Source of the DNA: an uncultured Oscillospiraceae bacterium
GTDB lineage: Bacteria > Bacillota > Clostridia > Oscillospirales > Acutalibacteraceae
Length of the DNA: 64,000 bases
Assembly: GCA_900555015.1 (NCBI GenBank)
Contig: USJL01000009.1
Coordinates: 3,523 to 67,522, forward strand
Reading direction: 5' to 3'
The notes beneath the pieces are model-generated. The model was not told where the DNA came from. It saw only the letters and a program-made list of their open reading frames with translations, and made no database searches. The position numbers and the translations under genes are program-made. This document shows, piece by piece, positions 24,669-33,412 of this stretch; the first letter of the stretch is position 1; every line of letters starts with the position of its first letter.

Positions 24669-24683
24669 TTAATATTTTATGTG

Positions 24684-24711
24684 TTGACAAATGGAAATAA
24701 AAGGCTATAAT
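24684..24711 (+). promoter_or_regulatory. htpG: Promoter of htpG
   Basis: TTGACA (24684-24689), 16-bp spacer, TATAAT (24706-24711); the predicted start falls inside the CIRCE element. Confidence 0.85.
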
Positions 24712-24716
24712 AATAA

Positions 24717-24743
24717 TTAGCACTCGAAGCTACAGAGTGCTAA
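24717..24743 (+). promoter_or_regulatory. CIRCE operator (HrcA binding site)
   Basis: TTAGCACTC, nine bases, GAGTGCTAA: a perfect copy of the CIRCE consensus, right behind the -10 box of htpG. HrcA bound here would block initiation until heat stress. hrcA is not in this window. Confidence 0.96.
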
Positions 24744-24766
24744 TTTATAAAAGACAGGTGATTTTT

Positions 24767-26653
24767 ATGAGAAAAAAACAGTTTAAAGCAGAATCTAAAA
24801 AACTCCTTGATATGATGATTAACTCAATTTACACTAATAAGGAGATATTTTTAAGAGAACTTATTTCCAATGCTTCCGACGCTATTGATAAACTTTATTT
24901 TAAATCCTTAACAGATAACAGCGTCGGTCTTTCAAAGTCTGATTTTAAAATTCAAATTACAGCAGATAAAGAAAACAGAACGCTTACGGTTGAAGATAAC
25001 GGCATAGGTATGACCGCCGAAGAGTTAGAGTCTAATTTAGGTACAATCGCAAAGTCAGGCTCGCTTAACTTTAAACAGGATAATCAGCAAGCAAAAGAAA
25101 ATGATATTGAAGTTATAGGTCAGTTTGGCGTTGGTTTTTATTCATCATTTATGGTTGCTTCAAAGGTAGAGGTTGTTTCAAAAGCTTTTGGCAGTGATGT
25201 TGCATATAAATGGACTTCTACAGGTGCCGACGGTTACACAATAGAAGAATGTGAAAAGGAAAATGCAGGCACAGTTATTACCCTTTACATCAAAGAAGAT
25301 AATGAAAACGAGGATTACAGCCATTTCCTTGAAAGTTATACTATTGCCGACCTTGTTAAAAAGTACAGCGATTATATTCGTTACCCTATTATTACCGATA
25401 TGACGCACACCGTGCCGGATGAAGAAAAAGAGGGCGAATATAAAGAGGTAACAGAGCCGGAAACTTTAAATTCAATGGTTCCTATTTGGCGTAAAAATAA
25501 AAGTGAGCTGAAGCCTGAGGATTATAACGAATTTTATAAGAATAAATTTATGGATTACGAAGACCCTCTTGCTGTTATTCATTCAAAAACAGAAGGTCAG
25601 GCAACGTTTGACGCTTTAATTTATATTCCGTCAAAGGCACCTTATGATTTCTATTCAAAGGAATACGAAAAAGGTCTTCAGTTGTATACAAACGGCGTGC
25701 TTATTATGGATAAGTGCTCGGATTTGGTGCCGGATTATTTCAGCTTTGTAAAAGGTATTGTTGATTCCGCAGATTTAAGTTTAAATATCAGTCGTGAAAC
25801 TTTGCAGCAAGACCATCAGGTTCGTATTATTGCAAGAGCTATTGATAAAAAAATTAAAAACGAATTAAAGAAAATGCTTAATAACGACCGTGAAAAGTTT
25901 GAACAGTTTTATAAAACGTTCGGCGTTCAGCTTAAATGGGGCATTTATGCCAATTACGGTGCAGAAAAAGACGGCTTAAAAGATTTCTTAATGTTTAAGT
26001 CTGTTAAGGAAAATAAGTATGTAACTCTTAAAGAATATGTAAACGCAATGGCAGATGGTCAAGATACAATCTATTATGCCTGCGGCGCAAGTGCTGAAAA
26101 AATTGCGCTTCTTCCTCAAACAGAAGCTGTTGTTGCAAAGGGTTTTGATGTGCTTTGCTTTACAGACGATGTGGATGAATTTGCAATTCAAATGCTTATG
26201 GAATATGACGGCAAGCATTTTGCCAATATTTGCAAAGATGAGCTTAATTTAGATAGTGAAGAGGATAAAAAAGCCCTTGATGAAAAGAATGAAAATTCTA
26301 AAGAAATGCTTGAAGAAATGAAAAAGTATTTGGGAGATGATGTGTCTGCCGTTAAGTTTTCAAATTCAATCGGCAATCACGCCGTTTCATTGTCTGCCGA
26401 GGGATATGTTTCTCTTGAAATGGCACGTGTTTTAAGTCAAATGCCGGGTTCAGACGGCAGTATGAAGGCACAGCTTGTGCTTGAAATTAATTCAAACCAT
26501 AAAATTGCCGAAACCTTGTTTAATCTTTTCGCAAACGATAAAGAAAAACTTGAAAAATATACAAAACTTTTGTACAATCAGGCAAGGTTAATCAGCGGAC
26601 TTTCTGTTGATAATCCAACGGAATTTGCCGATATGATAACAGATTTGATGTAA
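24767..26653 (+). CDS. htpG: Molecular chaperone HtpG (Hsp90)
   Basis: 628 residues. GHKL ATPase domain with ELISNASDAIDKL, DNGIGM and GQFGVGFYS, then the middle domain (NISRETLQQD) and the C-terminal dimerisation region. ATP-dependent refolding chaperone of the cytoplasm. Start is the ATG at 24767 with ACAGGTGATTTTT in front; an upstream in-frame start at 24737 would lie inside the CIRCE operator. CIRCE control of htpG, instead of only groE and dnaK, is documented in some bacteria but not universal. Confidence 0.96.
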   Translation: MRKKQFKAESKKLLDMMINSIYTNKEIFLRELISNASDAIDKLYFKSLTDNSVGLSKSDFKIQITADKENRTLTVEDNGIGMTAEELESNLGTIAKSGSLNFKQDNQQAKENDIEVIGQFGVGFYSSFMVASKVEVVSKAFGSDVAYKWTSTGADGYTIEECEKENAGTVITLYIKEDNENEDYSHFLESYTIADLVKKYSDYIRYPIITDMTHTVPDEEKEGEYKEVTEPETLNSMVPIWRKNKSELKPEDYNEFYKNKFMDYEDPLAVIHSKTEGQATFDALIYIPSKAPYDFYSKEYEKGLQLYTNGVLIMDKCSDLVPDYFSFVKGIVDSADLSLNISRETLQQDHQVRIIARAIDKKIKNELKKMLNNDREKFEQFYKTFGVQLKWGIYANYGAEKDGLKDFLMFKSVKENKYVTLKEYVNAMADGQDTIYYACGASAEKIALLPQTEAVVAKGFDVLCFTDDVDEFAIQMLMEYDGKHFANICKDELNLDSEEDKKALDEKNENSKEMLEEMKKYLGDDVSAVKFSNSIGNHAVSLSAEGYVSLEMARVLSQMPGSDGSMKAQLVLEINSNHKIAETLFNLFANDKEKLEKYTKLLYNQARLISGLSVDNPTEFADMITDLM

Positions 26654-26660
26654 ATTTTTC

Positions 26661-26690
26661 TTGACTTTTTAAATGTTAAAATGATAAAAT
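26661..26690 (+). promoter_or_regulatory. Promoter of the MATE gene
   Basis: TTGACT (26661-26666), 18-bp spacer, TAAAAT (26685-26690). The hairpin at 26710 lies between this promoter and the gene. Confidence 0.5.
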
Positions 26691-26707
26691 AATGCAGTCG
26701 AGTAGCG

Positions 26708-26748
26708 AAAGCGTAAGTCCGGATAGGGCTTACGCTTTTATTTTTTTG
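26708..26748 (+). terminator. Hairpin with T-run: htpG terminator or attenuator of the MATE gene
   Basis: AGCGTAAGTCC / GGGCTTACGCT stem (one G-U) followed by TTTATTTTTTT. It ends htpG transcription. If the promoter at 26661 is real, it is also a leader terminator in front of the MATE gene. Confidence 0.8.
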
Positions 26749-26766
26749 TAAAAAGGAAGGCGTGTT

Positions 26767-28149
26767 ATGAATAATAAAAAAATAAACAACAAAATGGCTG
26801 AAATGCCGATAAACAAATTGCTTCTTACAACAGGCACACCCATAATTCTGTCTATGATGCTTCAGGCGGTTTATAATATTGTAGACAGTGCGTTTGTTTC
26901 AAATATGAAAGAAAACGGCGAGGCGGCGCTTAACGCATTAACCCTTGCTTTTCCTGTTCAAATGCTTATTGTTGCCGTTGCTATCGGAACAGGTGTGGGA
27001 ACAAATGCATTGCTTTCTAAAACTTTGGGCAGGGGCGATAAGGAAAAAGCCGCCTGTGTAGTGGGCAATTCAATGTTCTTGTCTTTAATTATTTATGTTC
27101 TGTTTTTTCTTTTCGGCATTTTCGGCGTTAAAGCATACATTCTGTCTCAAACAAATAACAACATTGTAGGGGAAATGGCTGTTGAATATTTAAAAATATG
27201 TTGCGTTTATTCGTTTGGTATGGTGTTTTTTTCGTCATTTGAAAAAATATTGCAGGCAACAGGTAAATCACTTTATTCAACAGTTGCTCAAATAACTGGT
27301 GCTGTGGTTAACATTGTGTTAGACCCTATTTTAATTTATGGTTTGTTAGGCTTTAAAAAAATGGGGGTAAAGGGTGCCGCTGTAGCAACTGTAATCGGTC
27401 AAATTTCATCTCTTGTTTTATCTTTAATCTTCCATTTGCGCCATAATAAAGAAATCAAAAACGGCGTTGCATATTTAAAACCCTCTTTTAAAATTTTCGG
27501 CGAAATTTATGCAATCGGCTTGCCTGCAATTATTTCTCAGGCACTTATGTCGTTTATGACGTATGCGCTTAATATCATTTACGGCAAAATAGGCGACGGC
27601 GTTGTAACTGCCTACGGTTTGTATTATAAAATTCAGCAGTTTGTATTTTTTGCCGCATTCGGTATGCGTGATGCCATTACTCCCGTTATTTCATTTAACC
27701 ACGGTATGAAAAATAAAAATAGAATGACAAAAGGAATTAAATATGGTATAATATATACAGCAGTAATAATGTTGGCAGGCACACTCCTTGCAGAAATTTT
27801 TGCAACTCAACTTGCCGCTTTGTTTTCACTGTCCGGAGAAACGGAAAAAGTTTGCATCAGCGCAATTCGCATTGTTTCGGCAAGTTTTGTTTTTGCCGGT
27901 ATAAACATTGCACTTCAAGGCGTATTTCAGGCTCTTAACAGCGGCATCCATTCTCTTGTTATATCCTTAATTCGCCAATTACTTCCGGTTGCACTGTGTA
28001 TGCTGTTTTTAAGTGCGGCATTAAGTAATGCAGCCAATGTGCGTTTAATGTGGCTTTCCTTTGATATTTCAGAGGTTGTTGCTCTTTTTACAGCATTGAT
28101 TCTTATGAAAAACGTTTACAAAAAGCAAATAAAATCCTTGGAGGGATGA
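26767..28149 (+). CDS. MATE-family efflux transporter
   Basis: 460 residues with twelve predicted transmembrane segments in two homologous halves. The opening (MPINKLLLTTGTPIILSMMLQAVYNIVDSAFVS) is typical of the DinF/NorM-like MATE exporters of Clostridia. Na+- or H+-driven export of cationic compounds is the family role; the substrate is unknown. AAAAAGGAAGGCGTGTT supplies the ribosome site. The next gene starts 4 bp after the stop. Confidence 0.92.
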   Translation: MNNKKINNKMAEMPINKLLLTTGTPIILSMMLQAVYNIVDSAFVSNMKENGEAALNALTLAFPVQMLIVAVAIGTGVGTNALLSKTLGRGDKEKAACVVGNSMFLSLIIYVLFFLFGIFGVKAYILSQTNNNIVGEMAVEYLKICCVYSFGMVFFSSFEKILQATGKSLYSTVAQITGAVVNIVLDPILIYGLLGFKKMGVKGAAVATVIGQISSLVLSLIFHLRHNKEIKNGVAYLKPSFKIFGEIYAIGLPAIISQALMSFMTYALNIIYGKIGDGVVTAYGLYYKIQQFVFFAAFGMRDAITPVISFNHGMKNKNRMTKGIKYGIIYTAVIMLAGTLLAEIFATQLAALFSLSGETEKVCISAIRIVSASFVFAGINIALQGVFQALNSGIHSLVISLIRQLLPVALCMLFLSAALSNAANVRLMWLSFDISEVVALFTALILMKNVYKKQIKSLEG

Positions 28150-28152
28150 TTT

Positions 28153-28740
28153 ATGAAATATAATGTTATAACAATCAGTCGTGAACTCGGCAGCGGCGGC
28201 AGGTATATCGGCGAAGAACTTGCCAAAAAGCTTAATATTTCTTTTTATGACAGTCAAATAATTTCCAAGGTTGCCGAAGAAACCGGGTTTGCCGAAGATT
28301 TTGTTCAGCAGGCAGGGGAGTATTCACCGTTTAAAAGCATCTTTTCTTACAGTCTTGTAACAAGGGATTCCAGCGGTTCTTCACTTGAAGATTATGTTTA
28401 TTCCGTTCAGCGAAAGCTTATTTTGGAACTTGCAGAAAAAGGTCCTTGCGTAATTGTGGGCAGATGTGCCGATTATATTTTAAGTGAAAGAACAGATTGC
28501 CTTAACGTTTTTGTTCACGGAAATATTGAGGATAAAGTTGTTAGGGTTATGAAATATAAAAATATCGGCGAAAAAGAGGCACGTCGCTTAATTAAAGATA
28601 CGGATAAAAGAAGAAGAGTTAACTATAATTATTATACCGACAGGCAGTGGGGTAAATCACAAAATTATGATATTTGCCTTAACAGTACTTCTCTCGGCAC
28701 CGATAATTGTGTTAATATTCTTTACGATATGGTTAAATAA
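28153..28740 (+). CDS. Cytidylate kinase-like family protein
   Basis: 195 residues. N-terminal ISRELGSGGRYIGEELAKKL is the glycine-rich phosphate loop of the cytidylate-kinase-like family. FYDSQI and the RRRVNYNYYTDRQWG segment near the C-terminus are also family-typical. The protein is shorter than Cmk, and its nucleoside substrate is not certain. It is coupled to the MATE gene (3-bp gap) and followed by a terminator. Confidence 0.85.
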   Translation: MKYNVITISRELGSGGRYIGEELAKKLNISFYDSQIISKVAEETGFAEDFVQQAGEYSPFKSIFSYSLVTRDSSGSSLEDYVYSVQRKLILELAEKGPCVIVGRCADYILSERTDCLNVFVHGNIEDKVVRVMKYKNIGEKEARRLIKDTDKRRRVNYNYYTDRQWGKSQNYDICLNSTSLGTDNCVNILYDMVK

Positions 28741-28747
28741 TTTTATT

Positions 28748-28774
28748 GCCAAGGCGTTTTGCCTTGGCTTTTTT
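28748..28774 (+). terminator. Terminator of the MATE/cytidylate-kinase-like operon
   Basis: GCCAAGGC / GCCTTGGC stem, 5-base loop, TTTTTT. Confidence 0.93.
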
Positions 28775-28904
28775 ATTTGTTTTTTCCTTTTTGTTAACAT
28801 TATGTTTATATTTGTTGATTTTAATATATGTGTTGACTTTATTAATAAATGTGTGTTAATATTAGCAAGGTGTATTAATGCGAGTGATACAGTTTGGAGT
28901 TTTT

Positions 28905-30413
28905 ATGAAAAATATTCTTGAATTATTAGAAATAAATGCAAAAAAATTCGGCAATAAAACAGCATATAAAGATGTTGAAAAAGCGCTTACTTACAGCGAA
29001 TTGCTTCAAAAATCAAAAAGTGTAGGCAGTGCCTTAAAAAATCTTGGCACAAAAAACAGCCCGGTTGCAATTTATTTGGATAAAAGCGTAAGCGTTTTAA
29101 CTTCTATGTTCGGTATTGTTTACAGCGGTAATTTTTATGTTGTTATAGACAGTGAAATGCCGGCTCCGAGAATAAATGCAATTTTTGAAACTTTAAAGCC
29201 TGTTGCCGTTGTAACAGACAGTAAGCATATTGAAACAGCATTAAGTCTTGATTTTAACGGAAAAACATTTATAGTAGACGAGATTGAAAATAACGCTGTT
29301 GATAATGAATTTTTATCGGCAGTAAGAAATAACCAAATAGATACCGACCCTCTTTACGCCCTTTTTACATCCGGCTCAACCGGTGTTCCAAAGGGTGCTG
29401 TTGTAAGTCATAAAAGCGTTTTGGCTTATTCAAAATGGGCGTGCGATACTTTTAATATTGACAGTGAAACTGTTTTCGGCAATCAAACACCTTTTTATTT
29501 TTCAATGTCGGTTACAGATGTTTTTTCTACTTTGCGAACAGGTGCAACGCTTGTTATTATTCCAAAAGCATTTTTTACATTTCCTATTAAATTAATAGAG
29601 TTTTTAAACGATAATAAGGTAAACACAATTTATTGGGTTCCTTCGGCAATGTCTATTGTTGCAAATTTAAAACTTTTTAAGTTTGCAAAACCTCTTTATT
29701 TAAAAACAGTTCTTTTTGCCGGCGAGGTTATGCCTACTAAGCAGCTTAATTATTGGATTAATAACCTTGATTCAAATATTGTTTATGCAAATTTATACGG
29801 TCCTACCGAAACAACGGATATATGTACTTATTATGTTGTTAACAGGCAATTTAGCGATGATGAACCTTTGCCTATAGGTACTCACTGCAATAATTGTGAT
29901 GTTATGATTGTTAATGATAAAAACGAATTGGCACAACCCAGTGAAGAGGGCGAGCTTTTTGTAAGGGGTTCATTTCTTGCAAACGGTTATTATAACAATC
30001 CTGAAAAAACAAAGCTTGCTTTTGTTCAAAATCCGCTTAATAATGCTTATCCCGAGGTGGTTTATAAAACAGGCGATCTTGTTCGTGAAAATGAAAACGG
30101 CGAAATAATGTATATTACACGTAAAGATTTTCAAATAAAGCGTTCGGGTTACAGAATTGAGCTGGGCGAAATTGAAACAGCCGTAAGCTCTCTTGAAAAT
30201 ATAGATGAAAATGCCTGTGTTTTTGATGATAAGGCAGATAAAATAATTTTGTTTTACTGCGGCAGAAAAGTTGATGACGCTGCTGTCAGAAATCAAATTG
30301 CTTCAAAACTTCCCTCATATTTTATGCCGGACAGGTTTGTTAAATTAAAGCAAATGCCTCACAATCAAAACGGTAAAATAGACAGAAAAAATTTAAAAAA
30401 TCAAATAAATTAA
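28905..30413 (+). CDS. dltA: D-alanine--poly(phosphoribitol) ligase subunit DltA
   Basis: Adenylates D-alanine and loads it onto the DltC carrier. 502 residues from the ATG at 28905 (TTGGAG upstream); an alternative ATG at 28878 adds nine residues. Core adenylation motifs are present: TSGSTGVPKGAVVSHK (A3), NLYGPTETT (A5), YKTGDL (A7) and the C-terminal NQNGKIDRK with the catalytic Lys (A10). It begins a four-gene cluster with dltC, dltB and dltD. D-alanylation lowers the negative charge of teichoic acids. Confidence 0.9.
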   Translation: MKNILELLEINAKKFGNKTAYKDVEKALTYSELLQKSKSVGSALKNLGTKNSPVAIYLDKSVSVLTSMFGIVYSGNFYVVIDSEMPAPRINAIFETLKPVAVVTDSKHIETALSLDFNGKTFIVDEIENNAVDNEFLSAVRNNQIDTDPLYALFTSGSTGVPKGAVVSHKSVLAYSKWACDTFNIDSETVFGNQTPFYFSMSVTDVFSTLRTGATLVIIPKAFFTFPIKLIEFLNDNKVNTIYWVPSAMSIVANLKLFKFAKPLYLKTVLFAGEVMPTKQLNYWINNLDSNIVYANLYGPTETTDICTYYVVNRQFSDDEPLPIGTHCNNCDVMIVNDKNELAQPSEEGELFVRGSFLANGYYNNPEKTKLAFVQNPLNNAYPEVVYKTGDLVRENENGEIMYITRKDFQIKRSGYRIELGEIETAVSSLENIDENACVFDDKADKIILFYCGRKVDDAAVRNQIASKLPSYFMPDRFVKLKQMPHNQNGKIDRKNLKNQIN

Positions 30414-30469
30414 TATTTTTGCAGTGTGCCTGCACCGCTTAATAAATATTCAGGCAGAAAGGTAAAATT

Positions 30470-30700
30470 ATGGAACAGCTTATTGAAATTTTGGAAAATT
30501 TAAAACCGGGCGTAGAATTTAACGAAAACACAAGACTTATTGATGATAAAATTTTTGACAGTTTGGGAATGATTTCACTTGTTGCCGAACTTTCCGATGA
30601 GTTTGCCGTTGATATTACGGCAGTAGATATTATTCCGGAAAACTTTGAAACTCCTGCCTCAATTATGGCTATGATTGAAAGATTGGCAGAAGAGGACTGA
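30470..30700 (+). CDS. dltC: D-alanyl carrier protein DltC
   Basis: 76-residue acyl-carrier protein. The phosphopantetheine attachment serine lies in FDSLGMI (residue ~35) in an acidic four-helix fold. Its place between dltA and dltB, plus the length, makes it the carrier that takes D-Ala from DltA to the membrane. GCAGAAAGGTAAAATT precedes the ATG. The gene is three bases ahead of dltB. Confidence 0.88.
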   Translation: MEQLIEILENLKPGVEFNENTRLIDDKIFDSLGMISLVAELSDEFAVDITAVDIIPENFETPASIMAMIERLAEED

Positions 30701-30703
30701 TTA

Positions 30704-32278
30704 ATGACATATACCTCGTTCACATTTTTTATTTTGTATTTCGGCATAACGTTTTTGGTTTACACATTTATGCCGAAAAAATATAAATGGTGCGTTTTGC
30801 TTTTAGGCTCATTTGCGTTTTATACCGTGGCTGTAAGAGGGCATGTGCTGTTTTTGCTTTTGTCATCCGTTATTATTTGGCTTGACGGTATTGTGCTTCA
30901 GCGTTTAAACGACGATTTTAAATCAAAGCGAAAAGGGCTTGACATTGCAAGCCGCAAAGCTTTAAAGGCAAAATATAAAAATTATAAATTAAGTGTTCTT
31001 GCTGTGGGCGTTGTGCTGAATATCGGCATTTTGTTTTTGTCAAAATATACAGGCTTCGCCGCAAATGTTTTAAATGCAGTGTTTAAAACCGATTTGGAAG
31101 GGCTTAATATTATTCAGCCTATGGGTATATCTTTTTATACATTGCAGGCTGTAAGTTATATTACAGATGTTTACAGGGGCAGGTATCCTGCTTGTAAAAA
31201 TCCTTTAAAAACCACACTTTATCTTTCGTTTATGTTAACGGTTGTTGAAGGACCGGTTGCACGCTATGACCAATTAGGCACTCAGCTTATAGAGGGCAAA
31301 GATTTTGATTATGACAATCTTGTTAAAGGCGTTTGGCGTGTTTTTTGGGGCCTTTTCAAAAAAATTGTTGTGGCAGACAGGGTTGCTATTCTTGTAGACG
31401 CTGTGTATAATCACCCTGAAAAACACGGCGGCGCAATTATTATACTCGGCACTTTGTGTTATACTCTTCAGCTTTACAGCGAATTTTCAGGTATTATGGA
31501 TGTTGTGTGCGGCTTGGGTGAAATGATGGGCATTAAAATGCCTGAAAACTTTACCCGTCCGTTCTTTGCAAAAACTATTAACGAGTTTTGGCAAAGGTGG
31601 CACATCAGCCTTGGCACTTGGCTTCGTGATTATATTTTTTATCCCATTTCTCTTTCCAAGCCGTTTATGAATTTAACAAAAGCGGCAAGGAAAAAATTTA
31701 ATCCTTATTATGCCAATCTTATTCCAACTGCTGTTGCTCTTTTCTTCGTTTGGTTTTCAAACGGTTTTTGGCACGGCTCCGGTATAAAATATATTATTTA
31801 CGGCTTGTATTATTATTTCTTAATGATGCTCGGCTTGTTCCTTGAACCTGTTTTTTCAAAAATTTGCGGCAAGCTTAAAATCAACAGAAATTCAAAGCCG
31901 TATCATTTGCTCCAAATTGCAAGAACATTTGTTGTTGTAAACTACGGCATGCTTATTTTTAGGGCAGACGGATTTCGCCGCGTGCTTTATATGACAAAAA
32001 AGATTTTTTGCAATTTCGATTTATCGGCGCTTTCTCTCGGTGCAAAAAACGGTTTAAATCTTGACCTTAAAGATTATGTTGTTGTTTTGGTTGGATTTTT
32101 AACAGTATTTGCAGTGGGTGTTCTTAATGAAAAGGGCATATTTATCAGGGAAAAAGTATTAAAGTTAAAATTCCCGGTAAGATGTATTCTCTTGTTGTTG
32201 TTTATTTTGATTGTTGTGGTTTTCGGCGCATACGGCGAGAATTACGGCGTTCAAAACTTAATTTATGCTAATTTCTGA
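30704..32278 (+). CDS. dltB: MBOAT-family acyltransferase DltB (long form)
   Basis: 524 residues with about eleven membrane segments. MBOAT signature region includes FWQRWHISLGTWLRDYIFYPI and the catalytic His in FWHGSG. It transfers D-alanine from DltC across the membrane. It is clearly longer than typical DltB (about 400 residues). The extra sequence includes a basic insert near 65-95 and C-terminal membrane segments, so it approaches the AlgI/PatA size class. Context (dltA, dltC, dltD) favours DltB. Confidence 0.85.
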   Translation: MTYTSFTFFILYFGITFLVYTFMPKKYKWCVLLLGSFAFYTVAVRGHVLFLLLSSVIIWLDGIVLQRLNDDFKSKRKGLDIASRKALKAKYKNYKLSVLAVGVVLNIGILFLSKYTGFAANVLNAVFKTDLEGLNIIQPMGISFYTLQAVSYITDVYRGRYPACKNPLKTTLYLSFMLTVVEGPVARYDQLGTQLIEGKDFDYDNLVKGVWRVFWGLFKKIVVADRVAILVDAVYNHPEKHGGAIIILGTLCYTLQLYSEFSGIMDVVCGLGEMMGIKMPENFTRPFFAKTINEFWQRWHISLGTWLRDYIFYPISLSKPFMNLTKAARKKFNPYYANLIPTAVALFFVWFSNGFWHGSGIKYIIYGLYYYFLMMLGLFLEPVFSKICGKLKINRNSKPYHLLQIARTFVVVNYGMLIFRADGFRRVLYMTKKIFCNFDLSALSLGAKNGLNLDLKDYVVVLVGFLTVFAVGVLNEKGIFIREKVLKLKFPVRCILLLLFILIVVVFGAYGENYGVQNLIYANF

Positions 32279-32292
32279 TTAACGGTGTTTTT

Positions 32293-33366
32293 ATGAAAGT
32301 AAAGTTAAAACAAAATTTAAAAAGTTTGGCAAAGGCACTTGTGTTTTTATTGTGCCTTGCTTTAATGCTGCAAGCACTTTCTTTAACAATATTTTCAAAA
32401 GAAAATGCCCTTTGTTTCAGAAATGCTTATTCAAAAGCATATGCATATATTGATGAGCCTGAAAACAGCATAGATATTGTTGCCGTGGGCAACAGCGATT
32501 TGTACACGGCTTTCGTTCCTATGCATCTTTACGAAAACTACGGCTATACGTCCGATGTTATTTCAATCCCTCATCAGTCTATGGATAAGTCATACGGCTT
32601 GCTTAAAGATTTTTTAAAACATCAATCACCTAAATTTTTAATTTTGGAAACGGATATGTTTTATTCAACAGAACCCGAAAGTGCGGAAAATTTAACCGTT
32701 GCCAAAGAAGTTTCCGAAACACCAAAAGAAAAAACGGAAAAGTTTTTTATTCCTTTAAACGGTGATGATTTTGAATTTGATGTAAAAAACAGTTTTTCTG
32801 CCTTTAATTTTCACGATAGGTGGAAGAAAATTAAACCGCGTGATTTCTTTAATGCTTTTAAATTGGGCAACGTTAAATCTTTTCACCACGGCTACAATTT
32901 CAGCTCAACGGTTCAGGTTTGCGAAAAATCTGCCAATATGATTGAAACTGATGCTGTTGAACCTATTCCAAACGATACTCTTGTTTATTTTGAAAAAATA
33001 ATCAATCTTTGTGAAAAAAATGATATAAGCGTTATTTTAACCGAGGTTCCTGCTCTTAATTCCTGGTCATATGCACGTCATAACGCAGTTTCCGAGCTTG
33101 CTCAAAATTACGGCATAGAATTTGTGGATTTTAATCTTTTATTTGATGACCCTGATTATAATTTTGATTTTAATTCGGATTTTCGTGATGGGGGCGACCA
33201 TTTAAATTTTAAAGGCGCCACAAAAACAACTCTTTATTTTGCAAAGCGTTTCAACAGCGAATTTTCATCAGTGCTTGAAGATAAACGCAACAACCCCGAT
33301 TATGCTTATTGGCGTGAAACGGATATTGAATTTTGTAAAGACGCAAAAATTGATTTCCCTTATTAA
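32293..33366 (+). CDS. dltD: DltD-like membrane-anchored SGNH hydrolase
   Basis: 357 residues. One N-terminal transmembrane anchor (residues ~12-35), then an extracellular SGNH-like domain. The serine block is AVGNSDLYTAF, and the C-terminal Asp-His block is DGGDHLNFKGA. DltD-type proteins finish D-Ala transfer on the outer face; AlgX-like acetylation partners look similar. Position directly behind dltB supports DltD. Sequence resemblance to classical DltD is weak, so the symbol rests partly on context. Confidence 0.7.
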   Translation: MKVKLKQNLKSLAKALVFLLCLALMLQALSLTIFSKENALCFRNAYSKAYAYIDEPENSIDIVAVGNSDLYTAFVPMHLYENYGYTSDVISIPHQSMDKSYGLLKDFLKHQSPKFLILETDMFYSTEPESAENLTVAKEVSETPKEKTEKFFIPLNGDDFEFDVKNSFSAFNFHDRWKKIKPRDFFNAFKLGNVKSFHHGYNFSSTVQVCEKSANMIETDAVEPIPNDTLVYFEKIINLCEKNDISVILTEVPALNSWSYARHNAVSELAQNYGIEFVDFNLLFDDPDYNFDFNSDFRDGGDHLNFKGATKTTLYFAKRFNSEFSSVLEDKRNNPDYAYWRETDIEFCKDAKIDFPY

Positions 33367-33371
33367 TAATA

Positions 33372-33406
33372 AAAGCAGAATGCCTGCCGACATTCTGCTT
33401 TTTCTT
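33372..33406. terminator. Bidirectional terminator of dlt operon and pfkB gene
   Basis: AAGCAGAATG / CATTCTGCTT stem with a T-run on the plus strand and a T-run from TTTTATTATT on the minus strand. Confidence 0.88.
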
Positions 33407-33412
33407 TTTGTG

